Shown one piece after another: positions 35,815 to 45,845 of a stretch of DNA of 64,000 bases (the first letter of the stretch is position 1; every line of letters begins with the position of its first letter). The stretch covers positions 1 through 64,000 of the forward strand of contig JACRNY010000002.1 in NCBI GenBank assembly GCA_016214695.1, in the 5' to 3' direction. The notes beneath the pieces are model-generated. The model saw nothing but the letters and a program-made list of their open reading frames with translations, did no database searches and was not told the origin of the DNA. Origin of the DNA: Nitrosomonadales bacterium. Its GTDB lineage: Bacteria > Pseudomonadota > Gammaproteobacteria > Burkholderiales > Gallionellaceae. The position numbers and the translations under genes are program-made.

Positions 35815-36600
35815 ATGCTCGTTCATCCGCAGTTCGACCCTGTCGCCCTCCATCTCGGCCCGTTCGGTATCCACTGGTACGGGCTGATGTACCTGCTCGG
35901 CTTCGCCGCGTTCATCTGGTTGGGCCGGATGCGGCTGCGCAAGCTGAGCCAGCCCGGTTGGGACAATCAATTTCTCGACGATCTGCTGTTCTATGGCGTG
36001 CTCGGCGTGGTGCTGGGCGGTCGCTTGGGCGAGGTACTGTTCTACAACCCGGATTATTACTTCTCGCATCCGTTGAAGATACTCGCGGTGTGGGAAGGCG
36101 GCATGTCCTTCCACGGCGGATTCCTCGGCGTGCTGGCGGCGATGGCGTTGTTCGCGAAGAAGCGTGGCGTCCAATGGCTGGCGCTGATGGACTTCACCGC
36201 ACCACTGACGCCGCCGGGACTGGCCTTCGGACGCATCGGCAATTTCATCAACGGCGAGCTGTGGGGACGCCCGACCGATCTGCCCTGGGGCATGGTGTTC
36301 CCGCAGGTGGACGATGTGCCGCGCCACCCTTCACAGCTGTATGAGTTCGCCATGGAAGGCGTCGCGCTGTTCATAGTGCTGTGGCTGTATTCGCGCAAGC
36401 CGCGCCCGGCAGGTGCGGTATTGGGCCTTTCCATCGCCGCCTACGGTTGCTTCCGCTTCCTCGGCGAGTTCACGCGCAACCCGGACGACGGCATCTTCGG
36501 TTACATGACGCTCGGTATCAGCATGGGGCAATGGCTGAGTGTGCCGATGGTGCTCATCGGCGGCGGCCTGATGGTGTGGGCTCATCGCCGCGGCCGCTAG
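35815..36600 (+). CDS. lgt: prolipoprotein diacylglyceryl transferase
   Basis: The 261-residue inner-membrane enzyme transfers diacylglyceryl from phosphatidylglycerol to the lipobox cysteine of prolipoproteins. It has about seven helices, the motif HGGFLGV near 101, the Lgt signature [19 protein letters not shown] near 141-159 and the conserved HPSQLYE near 173. The start has no clear Shine-Dalgarno; a TATAAT hexamer lies about 30 bp upstream without a good -35. It is followed after 10 bp by pldA. Confidence 0.95.
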   Translation: MLVHPQFDPVALHLGPFGIHWYGLMYLLGFAAFIWLGRMRLRKLSQPGWDNQFLDDLLFYGVLGVVLGGRLGEVLFYNPDYYFSHPLKILAVWEGGMSFHGGFLGVLAAMALFAKKRGVQWLALMDFTAPLTPPGLAFGRIGNFINGELWGRPTDLPWGMVFPQVDDVPRHPSQLYEFAMEGVALFIVLWLYSRKPRPAGAVLGLSIAAYGCFRFLGEFTRNPDDGIFGYMTLGISMGQWLSVPMVLIGGGLMVWAHRRGR

Positions 36601-36610
36601 GGAACAGCCC

Positions 36611-37591
36611 ATGCACCGCCTTGTCCTCGTCCCTCTGCTCTGCATTTGCCTCCCGCGGCTCGCGCTTGCCGAGACCCCGGCCATGGAGGCCTGCTCCGGC
36701 ATCGTGAACAAACAGGACCGGCTGGAATGTTACGACCGTGCCGCCACCGTGAAGCCTTTGCCGCGCAGCTTCATGACCCGCGCCTGGGACCTGGACGGCC
36801 AGGGCAACCCCGATGCGGGCGGCATCCGCCGCCTGGAACCCTATCGCAAGAACTATGCGCTGATCCGCTATACCTCGAACACCAACGTTTCGCCGGCCTC
36901 GCCCTCACCCAACCACTCCGTGACGACGCCCTATCCCTACATGAAGGTCGAGACGAAATTCCAGTTCAGCGCCAAATCGGAGGTGGGCAATTACCGCGAC
37001 CTTGAATTTCTCGGCTTCAGGAACTTCCGTCTGTGGGGCGCATTCACCCAGCAGGCATGGTGGCAGGCATTCAATGTCGGCAACTCCTCGCCCTTCCGCG
37101 AATCGAACTATGAGCCGGAACTCATAGGCACCTTCGGCACCGGCAATGCGCAGGGGTGGAAACTGCTCAATCTCGGCTTCTCGCACCAGTCGAACGGGCG
37201 CAGCGAGCCCGCTTCGCGCAGCTGGAACCGCCTCTATCTGCAAGGCGGCTGGGAATGGGACGACATCTGCGTGATGGGCCGCGGCTGGTGGCGTCTGCCC
37301 GAGAAGGCCTCCAAGGACGACAACCCCGACCTGACCCGCTACCTGGGCCGCGCCGAGATGGTCGTGCATTGGCTGCCCGAGCGGGACGACGAGATCATCC
37401 TGCTGCTGCGCAGCAATCTCAACGCACACGGACACAAGGGGTTCGTGCAGCTCGACTGGGCGAGTCCGTTCAAGATCGGGCGCTCATCCCAACTCAACTT
37501 CCAGCTCACTTCCGGCTATGGCGACAGCCTGATCGACTACAACCACTACCAGACAACGATCAGTATCGGTATCGTGTTCAAGGAATGGTGA
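36611..37591 (+). CDS. pldA: outer membrane phospholipase A (OMPLA)
   Basis: A 326-residue outer-membrane protein with a signal peptide ending ALAE (about residue 20). The catalytic triad is intact with the family spacing: H192 and S194 in GFSHQSNG and N206 in SRSWN. The C-terminus ends in an aromatic residue (FKEW), as expected for a beta-barrel. OMPLA hydrolyses phospholipids that stray to the outer leaflet. The N-terminal domain with a Cys pair (C30, C41) is common in betaproteobacterial homologues. It lies 10 bp after lgt and is probably co-transcribed. Confidence 0.93.
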   Translation: MHRLVLVPLLCICLPRLALAETPAMEACSGIVNKQDRLECYDRAATVKPLPRSFMTRAWDLDGQGNPDAGGIRRLEPYRKNYALIRYTSNTNVSPASPSPNHSVTTPYPYMKVETKFQFSAKSEVGNYRDLEFLGFRNFRLWGAFTQQAWWQAFNVGNSSPFRESNYEPELIGTFGTGNAQGWKLLNLGFSHQSNGRSEPASRSWNRLYLQGGWEWDDICVMGRGWWRLPEKASKDDNPDLTRYLGRAEMVVHWLPERDDEIILLLRSNLNAHGHKGFVQLDWASPFKIGRSSQLNFQLTSGYGDSLIDYNHYQTTISIGIVFKEW

Positions 37592-37661
37592 CCCCGCGCT
37601 CGATTGACACTGCCTGCCCCCGCACCGATACTCCGCCCATCGCATCACTCAAGGCTGCATT

Positions 37662-38951
37662 TTGGACGACCTCTCATTAAACGCCCTGCTCGGCATCCTG
37701 CTTCTGCTGTTGGTGTTCGGCGCATGGTTCTCGGCCGCCGAGACCAGCATGATGGCGATCAACCGCTACCGCCTGAACCACCTGGTTCGCAAGGGTAACC
37801 GCAGTGCAAAACTGACCGCACGACTGCTTTCCAAGGTGGACAAGCTGCTGGGCTCCATCCTGTTCGGCAACACGCTGCTCAATGTCGCCGCTGCCGCCGT
37901 CACCAACATTCTCATCCTGCGCCTGTTCGGCGCCAGCGAAATGGCCATCCTGCTCGGCACGCTGGCAATCACTTTCGTGTTGCTGGTGTTCAGCGAGATC
38001 ATGCCCAAGGTGGTCGCCGCGACCTATCCGGAACGCGTCGCACTGCCTTCCAGCTATCTGCTCGCCCCGCTCATCACCCTGTTCCATCCGGTGGTCTCCG
38101 TTGCCACCGGACTGGTAAAAGGCATCCTGAGGCTGTTACGCATCAACATCCAGACCGACCAGAGCAAACACCAGATCACGATGGAGGAACTGCGCGGACT
38201 GGTGCTGGAAGCAGGACATTTTCTGCCGCGCAAACACCAGAAGATGCTGCTGAACCTGGTCGATCTGGAACGCATCACCGTCAACGATGTGATGATCCCG
38301 CGCAACCAGATCGAGGCCCTGGACATCGGCGCCGACCCGGCAGAGTTGCGCCAGCAGATCATCACCTGTCACCACACCCTGCTTCCGGTGTATGCCGACA
38401 CCCCCGGCAACGTCATCGGCATCCTGCACATCAAACGTGTACTGTCCCTGTTGCAGGAAACCGAGTTCGATGCGGCGCAACTGCACGAGATCCTGCATGA
38501 TCCGTACTTCATCCCCTCCGACACACCGCTGCTCAAACAGTTGCAGCAATTCCAGGAACGCCAGACGCGCATGGGCCTGGTGGTGGACGAGTACGGCGAA
38601 TTGCTCGGACTGGTCACGCTGGAGAACATCCTGGAAGAGATCGTCGGCGATTTCACCACCCAGTCGCCCTCGGCGACCGGCAAGTTCCTGCGCCACGACG
38701 ACGGCAGCCTGCTGCTCGAAGGCAGCAGCAGCTTGCGCGAGCTGAACCGCAAGCTGGGGTTGCATCTGCCGCTGGGAGAAGCCAAAACACTCAACGGGCT
38801 GATCCTCGAACACCTGCAGGACATTCCCGAAGCCGGAACCAGCCTGAAGATCGGCGATTACCCGATCGAGATCATCCAGACGCAGGACCGCGCCGTGAAG
38901 GTCGCCAGGCTGTTCCCGCCAACGCCGCCCTCGCCTTTACAAAGGAACTAA
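37662..38951 (+). CDS. CorC/HlyC-family CNNM-domain transporter (DUF21-CBS)
   Basis: A 429-residue protein: DUF21/CNNM membrane domain with four helices (1-150, including AAETSMMAINRYRL), a pair of CBS domains (about 205-330, MIPRNQIEALD and GLVVDEYGELLGLVT) and a C-terminal CorC_HlyC domain (about 345-420). Relatives export or balance Mg2+ and Co2+ or act in ion homeostasis. The frame begins at TTG, since no ATG precedes the first helix; AAGGCTGCA is the nearest Shine-Dalgarno candidate. It is 70 bp after pldA. Confidence 0.88.
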   Translation: MDDLSLNALLGILLLLLVFGAWFSAAETSMMAINRYRLNHLVRKGNRSAKLTARLLSKVDKLLGSILFGNTLLNVAAAAVTNILILRLFGASEMAILLGTLAITFVLLVFSEIMPKVVAATYPERVALPSSYLLAPLITLFHPVVSVATGLVKGILRLLRINIQTDQSKHQITMEELRGLVLEAGHFLPRKHQKMLLNLVDLERITVNDVMIPRNQIEALDIGADPAELRQQIITCHHTLLPVYADTPGNVIGILHIKRVLSLLQETEFDAAQLHEILHDPYFIPSDTPLLKQLQQFQERQTRMGLVVDEYGELLGLVTLENILEEIVGDFTTQSPSATGKFLRHDDGSLLLEGSSSLRELNRKLGLHLPLGEAKTLNGLILEHLQDIPEAGTSLKIGDYPIEIIQTQDRAVKVARLFPPTPPSPLQRN

Positions 38952-39054
38952 AGCCATGCATCATGCAAAAGGCCTTTATAATCTGGCGCATCGGCGATTA
39001 CATTAATGAATGGCGAGCAGTCGACTATGACGGCACCCAAATCGAGGTTACATG

Positions 39055-40269
39055 ATGGCAACCCAGAAACCTGAAAAAACCAAAGAGTACCAATACAGCT
39101 GGGAAGGCAAGGACAAGACAGGAAAAGTCGTCAAAGGGGAGATGCGCGGCGCCGGCGAGGCCAGCGTATCCGCGCATTTGCGTCGCCAGGGCATCAATGT
39201 CACCAAGATCAAGAAAAGCGCTTCCGGCGGAGGCAAGGTCACTGAAAAGGACATCGCGCTGTTCACGCGCCAGCTCGCCACCATGTTGAAATCGGGCGTT
39301 CCCCTGTTGCAGGCATTCGACATCGTCGGTAAAGGCCACGACAAACCAGCCGTTTCGCGCCTGCTGTTCGACATCAAGACCGATGTGGAAACCGGTAGCA
39401 GTCTGGAGCAGGCTTTCCGCAAGTTCCCGCTTTACTTCGACGATCTGTACTGCAACCTGCTGGGAGCGGGTGAAGCCGCGGGTATTCTGGACACCTTGCT
39501 GGACCGTCTGGCGAGCTACAAGGAAAAAATCCTTTCCATCAAGAGCAAGATCAAATCCGCTCTGTTCTACCCGGTGGCCATTCTGGCCGTCGCATTCATC
39601 ATCACCGCGGTCATCATGATCTTCGTGATTCCGGCGTTCAAGGAGCTGTTCTCCAATTTCGGCGCTGAACTGCCCACACCCACTTTGGTCGTGATGGCGA
39701 TCTCCGATTTCTTCGTGGCTTGGTGGTGGGCGATCTTCTCAGTCATCGGCGGTTCCATATACGGCTTCATGTACGCATGGAAACGCAACAAGACCATACA
39801 GCGGCGCATGGATCAATTGATGCTCAAGATCCCGGTATTCGGCCCGCTGGTGCGTAAAGCCTCCATTGCACGCTGGTCGCGCACCTTGTCCACCATGTTC
39901 GCAGCTGGTGTGCCGCTGGTGGAAGCCTTCGATTCCGTGGCCGGCGCGGCAGGCAATGCGGTGTATTACGATGCCACCAAAGCCATCCAGCGCGAAGTGA
40001 CCAGCGGTAGCAGCCTGACCGTGGCGATGCAGAATACCGCCGTATTCCCCAGCATGGTGCTGCAAATGGTCGCCATCGGCGAAGAGTCCGGCGCCCTCGA
40101 CAGCATGTTGTCCAAAGTGGCCGACTTCTTCGAGGCCGAAGTGGATGATGCGGTGGATGCGCTGTCCAGCCTGATGGAGCCACTCATCATGGTGGTGCTG
40201 GGTACGCTCATCGGCGGCATGGTGATAGCGATGTACCTGCCGATCTTCAAGATGGGACAGGCGACTTAA
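39055..40269 (+). CDS. pilC: type IV pilus assembly platform protein PilC
   Basis: The 404-residue inner-membrane protein has two T2SSF domains (about 68-190 and 270-395) and three to four hydrophobic segments, with an N-terminal basic region typical of PilC/GspF. It anchors the PilB and PilT ATPases at the base of the pilus machine. ATG codons at 39052 and 39055 are both possible; GAGG at 39044 is better spaced for the second. pilB is not directly upstream here (a CorC protein is), and only pilD follows. Confidence 0.93.
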   Translation: MATQKPEKTKEYQYSWEGKDKTGKVVKGEMRGAGEASVSAHLRRQGINVTKIKKSASGGGKVTEKDIALFTRQLATMLKSGVPLLQAFDIVGKGHDKPAVSRLLFDIKTDVETGSSLEQAFRKFPLYFDDLYCNLLGAGEAAGILDTLLDRLASYKEKILSIKSKIKSALFYPVAILAVAFIITAVIMIFVIPAFKELFSNFGAELPTPTLVVMAISDFFVAWWWAIFSVIGGSIYGFMYAWKRNKTIQRRMDQLMLKIPVFGPLVRKASIARWSRTLSTMFAAGVPLVEAFDSVAGAAGNAVYYDATKAIQREVTSGSSLTVAMQNTAVFPSMVLQMVAIGEESGALDSMLSKVADFFEAEVDDAVDALSSLMEPLIMVVLGTLIGGMVIAMYLPIFKMGQAT

Positions 40270-40287
40270 GTTCCCATCCCGTACCAG

Positions 40288-40315
40288 GGCGCGGCATCTG
40301 CCGCGCCTTTTTTAT
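40288..40315 (+). terminator. rho-independent terminator after pilC
   Basis: GGCGCGGC-ATCT-GCCGCGCC followed by TTTTTTAT. It sits only 18 bp before pilD, so pilD needs read-through or its own promoter. Confidence 0.88.
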
Positions 40316-40332
40316 ATATTCAAGGTGATTCG

Positions 40333-41193
40333 ATGCTGCTCCTGCTCCAAACCTCGCCGCTTGCCTTTGCCGTGCTCGCCGGCGTCCTTGGTCTGCTCGT
40401 CGGCAGTTTCCTCAATGTCGTCATCCATCGCCTGCCCAAGATGATGGAGCGCGACTGGCATGCGCAGTGCGCCGAACTGAACGGTCAGACACCGGCTCCC
40501 GCGGCGCGTTACAACCTGCTGGTGCCGCGCTCCGCGTGTCCGCAATGCGGACACGCGATCGCTGCCATGGAAAATGTTCCAGTGTTGAGCTATCTCTTCC
40601 TGAAAGGAAAATGCAAGGGTTGCGGTGCCGCCATCTCGCCGCGTTACCCCATCGTGGAAGCGGTCAGCGGCATCCTGAGTGCCTATGCTGCCTGGCATTT
40701 CGGTTTCGGTGCCGCCGGAATCGCTGCCATCGTTTTCGTCTGGGCGCTGCTCGTGCTCACCTTCATCGATTTCGACACCCAGCTGCTGCCGGACGACATC
40801 ACCCTGCCGCTGCTTTGGCTGGGACTGCTGCTCAATCTCAACGGCGTGTTCACCTCACTGCCGAACGCCGTCATCGGTGCGGTGGCAGGCTACCTCGTGT
40901 TGTGGAGTGTGTACTGGGCATTCAAGCTTACAACCGGCAAGGAAGGCATGGGCTTCGGCGACTTCAAGCTGCTGGCTGCGATCGGCGCCTGGTTCGGCTG
41001 GTCGATGCTGCCGCTGGTCATACTGCTTTCCTCGCTGGTCGGCGCCGTGGTCGGCATCACGCTCATTGTCTTCACAAAACATGGCCGCAACATACCCATC
41101 CCGTTCGGCCCTTACCTCGCCGGCGGGGGACTGATCGCGCTGTTCTGGGGACAGACGCTGACGCAAAACTATCTGCAACTGCTGGCTCCGTGA
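40333..41193 (+). CDS. pilD: type IV prepilin peptidase / N-methyltransferase
   Basis: A 286-residue bifunctional membrane enzyme that cleaves prepilin leaders and N-methylates the new terminus. Catalytic aspartates are present in FIDFD (D146, D148) and GFGD (D210). The zinc-binding cysteines of the cytoplasmic loop are also present (C69-xx-C72 and C94-xx-C97). AAGGTGA precedes the ATG. The stop overlaps coaE in GTGA, so the two genes are translationally coupled. Confidence 0.96.
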   Translation: MLLLLQTSPLAFAVLAGVLGLLVGSFLNVVIHRLPKMMERDWHAQCAELNGQTPAPAARYNLLVPRSACPQCGHAIAAMENVPVLSYLFLKGKCKGCGAAISPRYPIVEAVSGILSAYAAWHFGFGAAGIAAIVFVWALLVLTFIDFDTQLLPDDITLPLLWLGLLLNLNGVFTSLPNAVIGAVAGYLVLWSVYWAFKLTTGKEGMGFGDFKLLAAIGAWFGWSMLPLVILLSSLVGAVVGITLIVFTKHGRNIPIPFGPYLAGGGLIALFWGQTLTQNYLQLLAP

Positions 41194-41801
41194 ACTTTCT
41201 GGTCGGACTGACAGGCGGCATCGGCAGCGGCAAGAGCACCGTAGCCCGGCTGTTCTCCGAGCTGGGTGTTCGCACCATCGATACCGATCTGATCTCCCAT
41301 CAGCTCACCCAGGCAGGCGGAGCCGCCATCCCCGCGATACGCAAAAGTTTTGGTGACGCCCTTGTCGATGACAAAGGGGCGCTGGACCGCGATGCGATGC
41401 GCCGGCTGGTATTCGCCGATCCTGCCGAAAAACGGAAACTGGAAGCCATCCTCCACCCGCTCATCCTCGCCCTGACCAAAGAGCAGGCAGCGCTCCCAAG
41501 TGAGTCCCCCTACACTCTGATCGTCGTTCCCTTGTTGTTCGAGAGCGGCAATTATGCCGACTGGCTGGACCGCACCATTACCGTGGACTGCCCGGATGAG
41601 ACCCAGATCGCCCGCACCACGCAGCGCAGCAAGCTGAGCGAAGCCGGTGTACGGGCCATCATGGCACAGCAGCTCCCTAGGGACGAGCGGCTCAGGCTGG
41701 CCGACGAAGTGATCCGCAACGACGGCCCCCTGGAGGAGCTGAAATCGCAGGTCGTCGGATTGCACCGCCGCCTGTCGGTTCTGGCCGCCGAAAGCGATTG
41801 A
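41190..41801 (+). CDS. coaE: dephospho-CoA kinase
   Basis: The 203-residue kinase performs the last step of coenzyme A synthesis. P-loop GGIGSGKS lies at residues 9-16, followed by DTDLISHQL and the LVFADP region. It starts at GTG, overlapping the pilD stop by 4 bp; family members start precisely at this FLVGLTGG. pilD–coaE–zapD–yacG is a conserved proteobacterial order. Confidence 0.96.
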   Translation: MNFLVGLTGGIGSGKSTVARLFSELGVRTIDTDLISHQLTQAGGAAIPAIRKSFGDALVDDKGALDRDAMRRLVFADPAEKRKLEAILHPLILALTKEQAALPSESPYTLIVVPLLFESGNYADWLDRTITVDCPDETQIARTTQRSKLSEAGVRAIMAQQLPRDERLRLADEVIRNDGPLEELKSQVVGLHRRLSVLAAESD

Positions 41802-41862
41802 CGCCATGCAAGGCTGCCTATATCTTTCGCAACCAATAAAACCCCTTCCCCGCTAGGCAATT

Positions 41863-42621
41863 GTGATCAGTTACGAGTTTCCTCTTAACGAACGAGTGCG
41901 CACCATGTTGCGCCTGGAGGATCTCTTCTTTCGCATCGCCCGTTTCATCGAAAGCGATGAAAGCCCCGACCACCACGCCGCACTCGGCATCCTGTTCGAG
42001 ATCCTGGAAGTCGCCTGCCGCGCCGATCTCAAATCCGAGCTGTTGCAGGAACTGGAACGGCAGAAGAAGGTACTCAACGGCCTGCACAACAATCCCGAGA
42101 TCTCCGAAAGCGCCCTGGATTCGCTGATCGCCGACATCGAAACCACCAGTGCCGCGCTATTGAAGATGACAGGCAAGATCGGCCAGCACTTGCGCGACAA
42201 CGAATGGCTGATGGGCATCAAGCAGCGCGCCGTCATCCCGGGAGGCGTATGTGAATTCGACTTGCCCTCTTATCACTACTGGCAGCACCAGAGCAGCGAA
42301 TTCCGGCAGGACAACCTGAATGGATGGCTGGAGCCCATGCTGCCCCTGCGTGACGGCATCACCATCCTGCTCAAGCTGCTGCGCGAGAGCGGTCGCACAC
42401 ATCATTTCACCGCCTTCCACGGCAGCTTCCAGCAGATGCAGGGCGGACGCGTCGCACAGATGCTGCGCATCACGCTGGATGCCGAGCTCCCCTGCATCCC
42501 CGAGATCAGCGCCAACAAATACGCTCTCAACATCCGCTTCGTCGAGGCAAAGTACACCGCCAAGACCGCCATCTACGATCAGGATGTCGCCTTCGACCTG
42601 ACCTTCTGTTCCCTGCAATGA
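41863..42621 (+). CDS. zapD: cell division protein ZapD
   Basis: A 252-residue mainly helical protein starting at GTG ([21 protein letters not shown]). ZapD cross-links FtsZ filaments at the septum. The conserved E-R-R-T-M-L-R-L-E segment near 10-18 and the C-terminal beta domain with FVEAKYTAK near 228 are present. It is directly coupled to yacG by an ATGA overlap. A weak AGG precedes the start. Confidence 0.94.
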   Translation: MISYEFPLNERVRTMLRLEDLFFRIARFIESDESPDHHAALGILFEILEVACRADLKSELLQELERQKKVLNGLHNNPEISESALDSLIADIETTSAALLKMTGKIGQHLRDNEWLMGIKQRAVIPGGVCEFDLPSYHYWQHQSSEFRQDNLNGWLEPMLPLRDGITILLKLLRESGRTHHFTAFHGSFQQMQGGRVAQMLRITLDAELPCIPEISANKYALNIRFVEAKYTAKTAIYDQDVAFDLTFCSLQ

Positions 42622-42803
42622 GCAAGCCGCCTGTCGTCGCCTGCCCGACTTGCGGCAAGGAACATGTATGGGACAGCAACAATCGCTTCCGCCCCTTCTG
42701 CTGCGAACGCTGCAAACTCATCGATCTGGGAAAATGGGCGAACGAGGAATATCGCGTCGAGCAGCGCGAACGTGATGCCGGCGATCAGGAGACCCAGGCC
42801 TGA
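42618..42803 (+). CDS. yacG: DNA gyrase inhibitor YacG
   Basis: The 61-residue zinc-finger protein has four cysteines C9-xx-C12 and C28-xxx-C32 as in YacG, which binds GyrB and inhibits gyrase. It overlaps zapD by 4 bp. Its 3' end overlaps the convergent Nudix gene by 19 bp. Confidence 0.94.
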   Translation: MSKPPVVACPTCGKEHVWDSNNRFRPFCCERCKLIDLGKWANEEYRVEQRERDAGDQETQA

Positions 42804-43729
42804 CGCAGCAATGCGATGCCGTGCGCGCCATGCCGCCACGCGATCTGCATGTCATCCGCGGTTAACCCGCCCAGCGCATACACCGGAATGGACGAACCCT
42901 GCGTCATCGCGGCGAACTTCTCCCAGCCCAGATGCGGCGCACCCGGATGGGATCTCGTTGGCAGTACCGGAGAGAGCAAAGCGAAATCGCAACCCAACGC
43001 TTCCGCGCGGCGCAGCTCCGCCTCGTCATGACAGGAAGCTGCGCACCAATCCACGGCGGGGCGCTCCGGCAATTCCGCAAGCTGGGATGATGTCAGTTGC
43101 ACACCGTCGGCACCCACCTCCCGCGCCAGGACCGCATCGCCGTTGAGCAGCACTTTGGCTCCGCGTGCATGGGCCAGCTTTACCACCTGTGACGCCAACT
43201 CGCGCAATTCGTCTTGCCCAAGGTCCTTCTCGCGCAACTGCACCAGCCGCACCCCGTCATCCAGTCTGGCTTGCAACCTCTGCAGGAACGGCCCAACTCC
43301 CAGTTCGGCGGCATTGCTGATGGCATACAAGGTCGGCAATTCCAGTGCACGCAGGATGGGCGCGTTGGCGGGAAGCACAGGCTCGACCAAGACCCCGGCC
43401 GGGTGCTGCCAGGAGAATTGCTGGCCTTCGTGCGGATGCAGCTCGCCGCTCCATGCCGTCACGCGAAAGAAGTTCAGGCGTACTGTGGCATGCGGATAGG
43501 TGAAGATGCGAGTGAGCCAGGGATAGGCTGTCTCCACGGTGATGCCGAGCTCCTCGCGCAACTCGCGTATCAGGGCATGGTACGCAGTCTCGCCCGGCTC
43601 GACCTTGCCGCCGGGGAACTCCCAATACCCGGCCCATATCTTGTCGGGAGGACGTTGGGCAAGAAGGAAGGTGCCGTCTGCGCGCTGCAGGACCGCGGCA
43701 GAGACCTCGATGTATTTATCTTTCGACAT
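42785..43729 (-). CDS. Nudix hydrolase fused to a ThiE-like domain (MutT-type)
   Basis: A 314-residue fusion. The Nudix box occupies residues 40-62 (GGKVEPGET...REEL), so the N-terminal half should be an 8-oxo-dGTP or related pyrophosphatase. Residues about 135-314 resemble thiamine-phosphate synthase ([31 protein letters not shown]), but the usual NDR at the metal/pyrophosphate site reads NGD, so synthase activity is doubtful. Similar fusions are known in proteobacteria. The start MSKDKYIEV follows TGACGTC with weak Shine-Dalgarno; 90 open upstream codons lie inside the ATPase gene. Confidence 0.9.
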   Translation of the reverse strand: MSKDKYIEVSAAVLQRADGTFLLAQRPPDKIWAGYWEFPGGKVEPGETAYHALIRELREELGITVETAYPWLTRIFTYPHATVRLNFFRVTAWSGELHPHEGQQFSWQHPAGVLVEPVLPANAPILRALELPTLYAISNAAELGVGPFLQRLQARLDDGVRLVQLREKDLGQDELRELASQVVKLAHARGAKVLLNGDAVLAREVGADGVQLTSSQLAELPERPAVDWCAASCHDEAELRRAEALGCDFALLSPVLPTRSHPGAPHLGWEKFAAMTQGSSIPVYALGGLTADDMQIAWRHGAHGIALLRQAWVS

Positions 43730-44579
43730 GACGTCCGCACCAGTCACGCGCAAACTGTCCCGCCACCCGCCCACTGCGGGATCCCCGCAGCAACGACCAT
43801 TGCAGCGCTGCGGCGCGCACCTCATCGGTAAAGCCACTCTTCCAGCCGTGGCGCTCCAGCCAGTGTGCAGCCACCGCCAGATACTCGTCCTGCGTGAAGG
43901 GATAGAACGATATCCACAGGCCGAAGCGTTCGGACAAGGAGACCTTCTCTTCCACGCTTTCCGCCGGATGCACCTCATCGCCGGCATGTCTGGTGGCAAG
44001 ATTGTCCTGCATGTAGTCGGGCATCAGATGGCGACGGTTGGAAGTCGCATAGATGAGCAGGTTATCGGAGAGTGCCACCAGATCTCCGTCCAGCGCGGCC
44101 TTGAGCGCCTGGTAACCGGGCTCGTCCGCATTGAAAGAGAGATCATCGCAATACAGGATGAAGCGCTCACTGCGCCCCTGCACCAGCCCGATGATGTGCG
44201 ACAAGTCGATCAGCCCCTGCTTGTCGATCTGGATCACGCGCAGGCCTTGCCCGGCATATTCGTTGAGCAGGGCTTTCACCAGCGATGACTTTCCGGTACC
44301 GCGCGCACCGGAAAGCAGCACATTGTTCGCCGTGCCGCCGCGCACGAATTGCAGGGTGTTCTGGCGGATGCGCTGTTTCTGGTCGGCTATGCCGAACAGA
44401 TCGGAAAGTGCGATGCGCTGAAAATTGGGAACGGGATGCAACGTGCGCTGCTGGTGGTCCCAGCGAAAGGCGGCAGCGGACTGCCAATCAGGCGTTCCCG
44501 GTTTAGCTGCGGGGAGGATGCTCTCCAGGCGGGCGAGCAGTCCTTCTGCACGGGTGAGGAATTTGTCCAGCTTGTCCAT
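43716..44579 (-). CDS. AAA-type ATPase (DUF815 family)
   Basis: A 287-residue ATPase with Walker [10 protein letters not shown] at 91-99, Walker [11 protein letters not shown] near 133 and a sensor-like ATSNRRHL near 170. DUF815 proteins are uncharacterised AAA+-like ATPases common in betaproteobacteria next to mutT and argJ. GAAGGGGGGCTT precedes the ATG at MDKLDKF. The 3' end overlaps the Nudix gene by 14 bp, so translation is likely coupled. Role unknown. Confidence 0.87.
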   Translation of the reverse strand: MDKLDKFLTRAEGLLARLESILPAAKPGTPDWQSAAAFRWDHQQRTLHPVPNFQRIALSDLFGIADQKQRIRQNTLQFVRGGTANNVLLSGARGTGKSSLVKALLNEYAGQGLRVIQIDKQGLIDLSHIIGLVQGRSERFILYCDDLSFNADEPGYQALKAALDGDLVALSDNLLIYATSNRRHLMPDYMQDNLATRHAGDEVHPAESVEEKVSLSERFGLWISFYPFTQDEYLAVAAHWLERHGWKSGFTDEVRAAALQWSLLRGSRSGRVAGQFARDWCGRHVER

Positions 44580-44617
44580 AAGCCCCCCTTCATCCTCTCC
44601 CGCGCGGGAGTCGCGGA

Positions 44618-45835
44618 TCAACTTCTATAGCTGGCGTTGATCTTCACGTAATCGTAAGAGAAGTCGCATGTCCACAGCATGGCGTTCACCGCACCCCGGT
44701 TTAACACCACACGGATGGTGATATCGCTTTGCTTCATCACGCGTTGACCATCTTCTTCCTGATAGCTCACGGCACGGCCACCGTTCTCGGCCACCAGCAC
44801 ATCGTCCAGATACAGCTTCAGCCTGGTGACATCAAGATCGCCCACGCCCGCATAACCGATAGCGGCAAGGATGCGCCCGAGGTTGGGATCGGAAGCGAAG
44901 AAAGCGGTCTTGACCAGCGGCGAGTGGGCGATGGCGTAACCGATCTTTTTGCACTCGGCATCATCCTTGCCACCCTCGACCTTGATGGTGATGAATTTGG
45001 TTGCGCCCTCGCCGTCGCGCACGATGGCTTGCGCCAGCACGGTGGCGACTTCGGTGATGACGGTTTGCATCGCCGCAACATTGGCCGCATCCACTACAGC
45101 CCCGCTCTTGCCGGAGGCGATCAACATCAGCGCATCGTTGGTGGAAGTGTCGCCGTCCACGGTGATGCAATTGAACGAGCGGTTAGCCGCCTCGCTCACC
45201 ATCTGCTGCAGCAGCGGCTGTGCGATGGCGGCATCGGTGGCGATGTAACCCAGCATGGTGGCCATGTTCGGGTGGATCATGCCGGAACCTTTGGAGATGC
45301 CGGTGACGGTGACGGTCTTGCCGCCGATCTGCAACTGCTTGCTCACCGCCTTGGCGACGATATCCGTGGTCATGATGGCCTGCGCCGCGTCGAACCAGTT
45401 GTCGGCCTTCAGGTTGCCTATGGCTTTCGGCATGCCGGCGACGATCTTGTCGACCGGCAGGGGCTCCATGATGACGCCGGTGGAATACGGCAGCACTTGT
45501 TCCGGCGTACAACCCAGCAGCCTGGCCAGCTCGGCGCAGGTAGTGCGTGCGGCATTCATGCCCTGCTCGCCGGTACCGGCGTTGGCGTTGCCGGTGTTGA
45601 CCACCAGCGCACGTATGCCCTTGTTCGCCGCGAGATGTTGCTTGGCAACAGTGACCGGGGCGGCACAGAAGCGGTTGGTGGTGAACACCCCCGCGACAGT
45701 CGCACCCTCATCGAGCCTGATGACCAGCAGGTCCTTGCGGTCGGCGCGCTTGATACCCGCTTCCGCGATACCCAAAGAAACGCCCGCAACGGGCAACAGT
45801 TGTGCCGCGACGGGCGCAGATAGATTCACCGGCAT
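44618..45835 (-). CDS. argJ: bifunctional glutamate N-acetyltransferase / amino-acid N-acetyltransferase
   Basis: The 405-residue ArgJ is a self-cleaving Ntn-type protein. The nucleophile threonine T193 lies in [12 protein letters not shown], the autoproteolysis site that gives alpha and beta subunits. It recycles the acetyl group between N-acetylornithine and glutamate in the arginine pathway, and may also make acetylglutamate from acetyl-CoA. It sits 10 bp after the cNMP-binding gene and before the DUF815 ATPase, with GGAAC near the start. Confidence 0.96.
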   Translation of the reverse strand: MPVNLSAPVAAQLLPVAGVSLGIAEAGIKRADRKDLLVIRLDEGATVAGVFTTNRFCAAPVTVAKQHLAANKGIRALVVNTGNANAGTGEQGMNAARTTCAELARLLGCTPEQVLPYSTGVIMEPLPVDKIVAGMPKAIGNLKADNWFDAAQAIMTTDIVAKAVSKQLQIGGKTVTVTGISKGSGMIHPNMATMLGYIATDAAIAQPLLQQMVSEAANRSFNCITVDGDTSTNDALMLIASGKSGAVVDAANVAAMQTVITEVATVLAQAIVRDGEGATKFITIKVEGGKDDAECKKIGYAIAHSPLVKTAFFASDPNLGRILAAIGYAGVGDLDVTRLKLYLDDVLVAENGGRAVSYQEEDGQRVMKQSDITIRVVLNRGAVNAMLWTCDFSYDYVKINASYRS

Positions 45836-45845
45836 TGAAGTTCCT

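Noticed and set aside
38975-38985. TATAAT-like hexamer before pilC
   Set aside because: No -35 hexamer at usable spacing; not listed as a promoter.
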